This document shows, in pieces, positions 1-4,244 of a stretch of DNA of 21,042 bases. This DNA is from CAYNJF01 sp964351745. Lineage in GTDB: Bacteria; Pseudomonadota; Gammaproteobacteria; Berkiellales; Berkiellaceae. Location of the stretch: assembly GCA_964351745.1 (NCBI GenBank), contig CAYGPI010000048.1:1-21042 (forward strand), in the 5' to 3' direction. A program made the position numbers and the translations under genes. Each line of letters opens with the position of its first letter. Position 1 is the first letter of the stretch. The notes below the pieces were generated by a model. That model was given only the letters and a program-made list of their open reading frames with translations, was not told the origin of the DNA and did no database searches.

Positions 1-542
1 AAAACGCTTGAATCTAAAGTGTAGTTAAATCCTGCACTGAGGTATGTATTCTGTTTGTTGGTAAACGCGTTACGTTTATCATGGTTAACGTTTACGCCAA
101 CTTTTAGAAGATCTGTTGCTTTATAGTTAACACCAGCTGACATGGTAGGAAAGTACTCTTGAGTTTTTGTAGTAACAAGAGTTGCTTTATTGTCGATTTG
201 GTTGCGCTGGTAACCAATGCCACCTTTCACAATACCGCTAATGCGGTTAGCAATAGGAAGCTCAGCTTTAGCTAAAACTTTTGAACCAATAGCGCTTTGA
301 TCAAAACGACTTGCACCTAAACCATATTTAGCTTTTGGTGTATAAGCATAAACTGCTTCAGCACCTAGGCCATTTCTTTCATCTTGAAAGCCAAAGTTGA
401 CTTGATTGCTAGCACGATTTTTAGTTGAGCCATCGCCTAAATCAAAACGAGACGCACCCAGTTCGTAACCTAAATCAAACTGTGCACTAGCAGCAGTTGA
501 AAGTAGAGCACCAGCTACAAGAGCTGCAAGTTTAAGTTTCAT
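1..542 (-). CDS. Porin-like outer membrane beta-barrel protein, N-terminal part (runs off the window)
   Basis: The reverse-strand reading frame opens with ATG at 542-540 and stays open to the window edge, giving about 180 residues; the C-terminus is outside. Residues 1-20 (MKLKLAALVAGALLSTAASA) are a textbook Sec signal peptide with an AXA cleavage site before QFDLGYELG. The mature part consists of short alternating polar/hydrophobic strands rich in Gly, Tyr, Asn and Lys (for example LGAEAVYAYTPKAKYGLGAS and GGIGYQRNQ), as in small outer-membrane barrels. A good ribosome site (CGGAGAA, about 7 nt upstream) fixes the start, and a credible promoter lies at 589-617. General porin, OmpA-like or lipid-modifying barrel cannot be distinguished from this part. 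The barrel assignment is strong; the exact family is not known. Confidence 0.75.
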   Translation of the reverse strand, partial: MKLKLAALVAGALLSTAASAQFDLGYELGASRFDLGDGSTKNRASNQVNFGFQDERNGLGAEAVYAYTPKAKYGLGASRFDQSAIGSKVLAKAELPIANRISGIVKGGIGYQRNQIDNKATLVTTKTQEYFPTMSAGVNYKATDLLKVGVNVNHDKRNAFTNKQNTYLSAGFNYTLDSSV

Positions 543-588
543 ACTTAAATTCTCCGTTATTATTGTTGTAATGCAAAAAATCCTAAGA

Positions 589-617
589 ACTGTAACCAAT
601 TTTTAATTAAGTATCAA
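589..617 (-). promoter_or_regulatory. Sigma70-type promoter for the porin gene
   Basis: Read on the minus strand: TTGATA (617-612), a 17-bp spacer, then TACAGT (594-589). The -35 hexamer matches five of six consensus bases and the -10 four of six. The predicted 5' leader is about 40-45 nt and carries the GGAG ribosome site. Prediction from sequence only. Confidence 0.5.
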
Positions 618-746
618 CTTTGCACCCTATTCTTAGCCAATTATATTATCTTGGTAACTAACAACTTAAACCTTGAATTTTTAGCAATGCTCTGAGATAG
701 GTAAGTTTTACACTTTATATACTTCAGGTTTTTTAAAGTGGGAGCG

Positions 747-848
747 CATGATTTTTTGTCCATGATTTTTTGTCTGTCCATTTTTCATCTTTTTTAAATT
801 TGGTCTGTCCCTTTTTAAGTTTTTAAATTTGGCCTGTCCCCTTTAAGT
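747..848. repeat. Degenerate TGTCC repeat cluster (REP-like)
   Basis: Two kinds of repeat are visible. First, a perfect 14-bp tandem duplication CATGATTTTTTGTC at 747-760 and 761-774. Second, a 29-bp-period pair AAATTTGG(T/C)CTGTCCC followed by a T-run and AAG, at 796-819 and 825-847, with a third diverged copy (TTGTCTGTCCATTTTTCATC) around 770-790. Short CTGTCCCC-type elements of this kind are common between genes in gammaproteobacteria and resemble repeats mobilised by REP-associated tyrosine transposases. A RAYT gene lies about 6.4 kb away at 7253-8242. The repeats are seen directly; the link to that transposase is inference. Confidence 0.6.
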
Positions 849-914
849 CTTGGTAGACTGGCCAGAAGCCTTTTAGTATCCTGCTTTCAAGATCACATAG
901 AAGGTTACGCGTTT

Positions 915-1346
915 ATGCAATGCTTACAGGACGAAGATAGATATTTTGTCAGGCTTGATCGGGGCGATAATTTATTTGAGGAGCTTATAAAAATATCAAC
1001 CAGTTTAAAGTTAGCTAGTGCTCACATTTCGGGGATAGGTGCTTTAAAAGATATAGAGTTAGGTTACTTTGAAGTTGAGAAAAAAGAGTACTTGCGCAAA
1101 ACTTTTGAAAAAGATTCAGAGCTTTTAAGCTTGGATGGGAACATAGCCCAGCAAAACGGCAAGCCAGTCTTACATTTGCATGCGGTGTTAGGTGACGAAA
1201 ATTTTCAATGTTTTGGAGGGCACCTTTTTAACGCGACAGTGGCTGTTACAGCAGAAATCAATATTCGAGTGTTTAATCAAGAAATTACGCGCTCATTAGA
1301 GCCAAATATGAGATTTAATCAATTGCAGTTTTGCGGTGTTGAGTGA
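915..1346 (+). CDS. PPC/DUF296-domain protein (putative DNA-binding)
   Basis: A 143-aa protein that is almost entirely one PPC domain (plants and prokaryotes conserved, DUF296), the fold found in plant AT-hook proteins and as a stand-alone trimer in bacteria. Diagnostic blocks are SGIGALKDIELGYF (residues 39-52), LLSLDGNIA (70-78), GKPVLHLHAVLGDE (82-95) and GGHLFNATVAVTAEI (101-115). The His pair at 87 and 89 and the GGH motif form the conserved face of the fold. There is no AT-hook, signal peptide or membrane segment. The length is normal for bacterial members. The ribosome site is moderate (AGAAGG, about 10 nt upstream). Bacterial members are proposed to bind DNA, but their physiological role is poorly defined. 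Family assignment is confident, function is not. Confidence 0.85.
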   Translation: MQCLQDEDRYFVRLDRGDNLFEELIKISTSLKLASAHISGIGALKDIELGYFEVEKKEYLRKTFEKDSELLSLDGNIAQQNGKPVLHLHAVLGDENFQCFGGHLFNATVAVTAEINIRVFNQEITRSLEPNMRFNQLQFCGVE

Positions 1347-1371
1347 ATCTTTAAAGGGCTTTAGTGATTTC

Positions 1372-1400
1372 TTGCTTTTCTAAATAGTAATCATTATCAT
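1372..1400 (+). promoter_or_regulatory. Promoter overlapped by a Fur-box-like operator, upstream of the 214-aa gene
   Basis: TTGCTT (1372-1377) and TATCAT (1395-1400) are separated by 17 bp; the -10 matches five of six consensus bases. Overlapping the spacer and -10, 1380-1398 reads CTAAATAGTAATCATTATC. It matches the classical 19-bp Fur box GATAATGATAATCATTATC at 14 of 19 positions, and its last eleven bases are a perfect match. The layout would allow iron-dependent repression. No binding data are implied. Confidence 0.4.
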
Positions 1401-1437
1401 TTACGGGGACGCAATCAAATTATAGAAGGAATTAAAA

Positions 1438-2082
1438 ATGAAGTTAGAAGATTTTCTTGTAAAAGTTAAGAGTTTTTTTGGGGAACTCCATGCCTTCTTA
1501 GAAAAGAAAAAGGTTGCAGCAGAAGCCACTGGCAATAAAGGGCGAACTGGGAACATCCGTGAAGCAACCTTGAACTTGCTTATACCGGCAGCCCAAGTGT
1601 TATCAGGGTTTCTTGATTCCTGGAATTTAGAGCAAACTAGCACAATATTAGGTCAATACAGCGCTGTTAAAGACGCGGTTACAGAGCTTAAAGAGGAGGA
1701 CTCAACGGCTTTGCAACTTTTAGAGAAGACAGGCGCTATATATGGAAGCTCTAAGTACGGGATTCCACCCAATATCGTACGAGCTATAGAAGCCCATACT
1801 CAGCAAAATCATGAAACATCAATGCTTGCTGCAAAGTTAGATGAGCTGATTAGTTTAGAGCCAGAAGTTGAGAATCTTTCTACTTATCCCGTGGCAAAAG
1901 TTGAATCAGTCTTCGATGCTAAACAGCTTGAAGCGCGACAAAGCCTAATTGTTCAATATCAAAAAAGCATTCAAGATATGGAAGCACGTTTTAAAGCAAG
2001 TGAAACTGAAAGTACTAGCACCTCGCCTAAGAATTCATCAGGTGGAACTGAGCTTTCTCTTCAAGCTCAGAAGCCGATGTGA
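1438..2082 (+). CDS. Hypothetical protein, 214 aa, mostly helical
   Basis: I do not recognise a known family. The start is supported by AGAAGGAA about 7 nt upstream. There is no signal peptide and no transmembrane helix. Residues 1-30 are Lys/Phe/Glu-rich and amphipathic. Residues 30-110 look helical with a hydrophobic stretch (LNLLIPAAQVLSGFL, about 45-59). Residues 120-190 are Glu/Lys/Leu/Gln-rich and compatible with a coiled coil. The last 30 residues are disordered, rich in Ser, Thr, Glu and Pro (SETESTSTSPKNSSGG). It converges with the SNARE gene, with only 35 bp between the stops, and has a Fur-box-like element in its promoter. A soluble, helical protein with a Ser/Thr/Glu-rich tail next to a eukaryotic-like gene could be another secreted effector, but nothing in the sequence proves it. 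Confidence 0.6.
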   Translation: MKLEDFLVKVKSFFGELHAFLEKKKVAAEATGNKGRTGNIREATLNLLIPAAQVLSGFLDSWNLEQTSTILGQYSAVKDAVTELKEEDSTALQLLEKTGAIYGSSKYGIPPNIVRAIEAHTQQNHETSMLAAKLDELISLEPEVENLSTYPVAKVESVFDAKQLEARQSLIVQYQKSIQDMEARFKASETESTSTSPKNSSGGTELSLQAQKPM

Positions 2083-2117
2083 TTGGTCGGATAGAATTTC
2101 TTGTTAATCAATCTTAA

Positions 2118-2777
2118 TTATTGAAGCGCGCTATTTGCCGTCTCGGTATTAGCGCGCATTTCAGCATAAGCTTTATCAGCATTTGATAGCATTCTATCAA
2201 GATTTGAATTTTGGTTTAATAGTATATCGTTCATTTGCTCTGCAATGGTTTCAAGTTTTCCAGTTAATTCTTTAACTCTACCTAATCCACGTTCTGTTTC
2301 TTTGTATCTATCAAATAAAGGCGTATCTGTTGTATGGTCTGTTGTAGATGTGGCTGGATCAAAGGTTGGGTTTGGCACTGAGCCGTTTGGTTGTTTTGGG
2401 CTTGGTTCTTCCCACTCATTATTTTGTGGCTTTAAGCAGCTGCAGCTTGTTAATTTATTCCAAATGCTGCCAAAAATTGAGCGGATAGATCTAAGCCGTC
2501 TTCTATTATCATAGTTGTGCCTTCGTATTTCATTAATACCGTCATCAATTTTTTTAAGCTGCTCGCCTTGTTCATCCAATTTATTTAAAGTGCTAACGCC
2601 AATCGCTTGTGTATCTTCAAGGATTTTAATTGATTGGCCTATTCGAACATTCATGTCATCAAAGAGACTAGCTGCTTGACCAATATTTTCCTTGGGTAAC
2701 TTAGACAGATAATCTTCCCATTCAGAATCTGTTGTTGGTGGGGTAGGAATTTTTGTTTTTTTTCTAAATAACGGCAT
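2118..2777 (-). CDS. SNAP-25-like Qbc-SNARE protein (two SNARE motifs), probable host-directed effector
   Basis: This 219-aa protein has the architecture of eukaryotic SNAP-25/SNAP-29. SNARE motif 1 spans about residues 41-98 and contains LDEQGEQL (67-74), the same octapeptide as around the zero-layer Gln of SNAP-25 as I recall that sequence. Q70 is the zero-layer residue, with hydrophobic heptad positions L67, L74, I77, I81 and I84. Then come SIRSIFGSIWNKL (97-109), resembling the end of motif 1 in SNAP-29, and a Cys pair SCSC (C112, C114) where SNAP-25 carries its palmitoylated cysteines. A Pro/Thr-rich linker (116-155) follows. SNARE motif 2 spans about 162-218, with Q189 as zero layer and L193, M196, A200, M207, A214 and A217 in register without a gap. 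No signal peptide or membrane helix is present. In eukaryotes such proteins contribute the Qb and Qc helices of the fusion complex. Secretion into a host and interference with vesicle fusion are inferred. Confidence 0.85.
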   Translation of the reverse strand: MPLFRKKTKIPTPPTTDSEWEDYLSKLPKENIGQAASLFDDMNVRIGQSIKILEDTQAIGVSTLNKLDEQGEQLKKIDDGINEIRRHNYDNRRRLRSIRSIFGSIWNKLTSCSCLKPQNNEWEEPSPKQPNGSVPNPTFDPATSTTDHTTDTPLFDRYKETERGLGRVKELTGKLETIAEQMNDILLNQNSNLDRMLSNADKAYAEMRANTETANSALQ

Positions 2778-2798
2778 AATATTATCTCTTTTGTTTTA

Positions 2799-2804
2799 AT
2801 TATA
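2799..2804 (-). promoter_or_regulatory. -10 element for the SNARE gene
   Basis: A perfect TATAAT on the minus strand lies 21 bp upstream of the ATG at 2777, leaving a short leader with a weak ribosome site (AAGAGA). No clear -35 hexamer is visible at 16-18 bp, which could indicate dependence on an activator. The element is seen; its use is not proven. Confidence 0.45.
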
Positions 2805-2964
2805 CGCTTAGGTCTTGTGTGTATTAGAGAAGAATAGCTTGGGTGTGTGTGAGTGATTGACCAAAGCAGCTAGACTTACAATGACTGCGTAACTAACCAA
2901 TGATGGCTAATCAAGAGAGCGATCTCTTTGTTTAACCAAGATTAGACGGAACAACTCATTAGGT

Positions 2965-2970
2965 TATAAT
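2965..2970 (+). promoter_or_regulatory. -10 element for the epimerase gene
   Basis: A perfect TATAAT lies 26 bp upstream of the GTG start at 2997. The -35 region is poor (TTAGAC at 2942-2947, 17-bp spacing). A very strong G-run ribosome site (AGTAGGGGG, 2982-2990) follows. Prediction only. Confidence 0.4.
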
Positions 2971-2996
2971 GGTTTTCTTTTAGTAGGGGGTTTGTT

Positions 2997-4076
2997 GTGT
3001 CTGTTGCCTTAATTACTGGCTCTGCAGGTCTTATTGGTTCTCAAGCAGTAAAAACCTTTGCTCAACTTGGGCTAACGCCAGTTGGCATTGACAATAATTC
3101 ACGAGAAACATTTTTTGGTGAAGACGCAAGTACACTCTGGAACTTAGGTGAGCTTAGGGAAGACGTTCCAAATTACCGCCATTACGATATAGATATTCGT
3201 GATTACGATCGCATTCAGAGTGTCTATAAAGCCTATAAAAATGAAATTAGCATTGTCGTTCATTGCGCAGCTCAGCCTTCTGATGATTGGGCAGCATCGA
3301 ATCCTCTTTTAGACTTTCAAGTTAACGCTAATGGCACTTTAAACATGTTGGAAGCGACAAGGCTTTATGCGCCTGATTCAGTCTTTATTTATTTAAGTAC
3401 AAATAAAGTTTATGGAGACGCACCGAATCGCTTGCCTCTTGAGGAGCTTCGGACACGTTGGGAAATAGCAAGCTCTCATCCTTATTTTGGTATAGGCATT
3501 GATGAGACCATGCCAATCGATCATTGTAAGCATGGTTTATTTGGCGTTTCAAAAGCATCAGCGGATTTAATGGTTCAAGAATATGGTCAGTATTTTGGAT
3601 TAAAAACAGGGTGTTTTAGAGCGGGCTGCTTAACAGGACCAGCGCATTCAGGCACTAAAATGCATGGTTTCTTATCCTATTTAATGCGATGCTGCGTCGA
3701 TGAGATCCCTTATACTGTTTATGGGTATCGTGGTAAACAGTTACGAGATAATATGCATAGTGTCGACCTGGTGAATGCTTTAACTCATTTTTATAAAGCT
3801 CCCAAGATGGGCAGTATTTATAATATAGGTGGAGGCCCTAAAAACACGTGCTCCATGTTAGAAGCGATAGCCTTGTGCGAAGAAATTTCAGGTAAAACAC
3901 TATCATGGTCCTATGAAGAAACAAATCGAAATGGTGATCATATGTGGTGGGTTACAGATGTTAGAAAATTCCAGAAAGACTACCCGCAGTGGCAGTGCCA
4001 GTATTCTCTAAGAGCGATGTTGGAAGAGTTGCATGAGGCTGCTTTAATTCAAAATAGAGAATGCTTGGTCGAATAA
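2997..4076 (+). CDS. NAD-dependent epimerase/dehydratase, CDP-paratose 2-epimerase-like
   Basis: A 359-aa extended short-chain dehydrogenase. The N-terminal Rossmann motif is TGSAGLIGSQ (7-16), with an acidic Asp (D32) after strand 2 as expected for NAD. Diagnostic blocks of the CDP-paratose/tyvelose 2-epimerase group are VVHCAAQPSDDWAA (87-100), STNKVYGDAPNRLP (134-147), CLTGPAHSGTKMHGFLSYL (211-229) and the KQLRDN segment. The catalytic Tyr of the YxxxK motif appears as Phe (F182 in LFGVSK, K186). I recall the same Phe in relatives of this group. Likely role: interconversion of a nucleotide-activated sugar for surface glycans; the substrate is not determined. Start is GTG with the GGGGG site 7 nt upstream. 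The gene precedes the sulfotransferase/methyltransferase gene in the same orientation, which may act on related glycans. Confidence 0.85.
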   Translation: MSVALITGSAGLIGSQAVKTFAQLGLTPVGIDNNSRETFFGEDASTLWNLGELREDVPNYRHYDIDIRDYDRIQSVYKAYKNEISIVVHCAAQPSDDWAASNPLLDFQVNANGTLNMLEATRLYAPDSVFIYLSTNKVYGDAPNRLPLEELRTRWEIASSHPYFGIGIDETMPIDHCKHGLFGVSKASADLMVQEYGQYFGLKTGCFRAGCLTGPAHSGTKMHGFLSYLMRCCVDEIPYTVYGYRGKQLRDNMHSVDLVNALTHFYKAPKMGSIYNIGGGPKNTCSMLEAIALCEEISGKTLSWSYEETNRNGDHMWWVTDVRKFQKDYPQWQCQYSLRAMLEELHEAALIQNRECLVE

Positions 4077-4112
4077 GTTATTCGTAAGCGATTAATTACA
4101 CCTATCATTTTG

Positions 4113-4150
4113 AGGCAAATTGCTCCCTGTTCAGTGGAGCCTCTTTGCCT
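4113..4150 (+). terminator. Imperfect inverted repeat after the epimerase gene (possible weak terminator)
   Basis: AGGCAAATTGCTCC (4113-4126) can pair imperfectly with GGAGCCTCTTTGCCT (4136-4150) across a 9-nt loop. It lies 37 bp after the epimerase stop, but no T-run follows, so an intrinsic terminator is not certain. It could also be an mRNA-stabilising hairpin. Confidence 0.35.
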
Positions 4151-4244
4151 AACCGACTGAAAACAAACATCAATTACCTTTATTATTCCTGCCACACAAC
4201 TTCATAGCGTTAGAGCCTATACTTGGTATCGTGGGGGATATTAC

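Larger units (their letters stand above)
543..914. other. Intergenic region between the divergent porin and PPC genes
   Basis: This 372-bp stretch contains the porin promoter (589-617) and then an AT-rich part. From 747 to about 848 there is a cluster of short repeats built on TGTCC. A possible ribosome site for the next gene (AGAAGG, 899-904) lies at its end. No reading frame worth reporting and no RNA gene were seen. Confidence 0.6.

Noticed and set aside
747..848. CRISPR array
   Set aside because: Repeats are short, diverged and lack uniform unique spacers, and no cas gene is present.
2245..2514. Plus-strand frame opposite the SNARE gene
   Set aside because: It is the mirror of the SNARE coding strand, without a ribosome site and without a recognisable domain.
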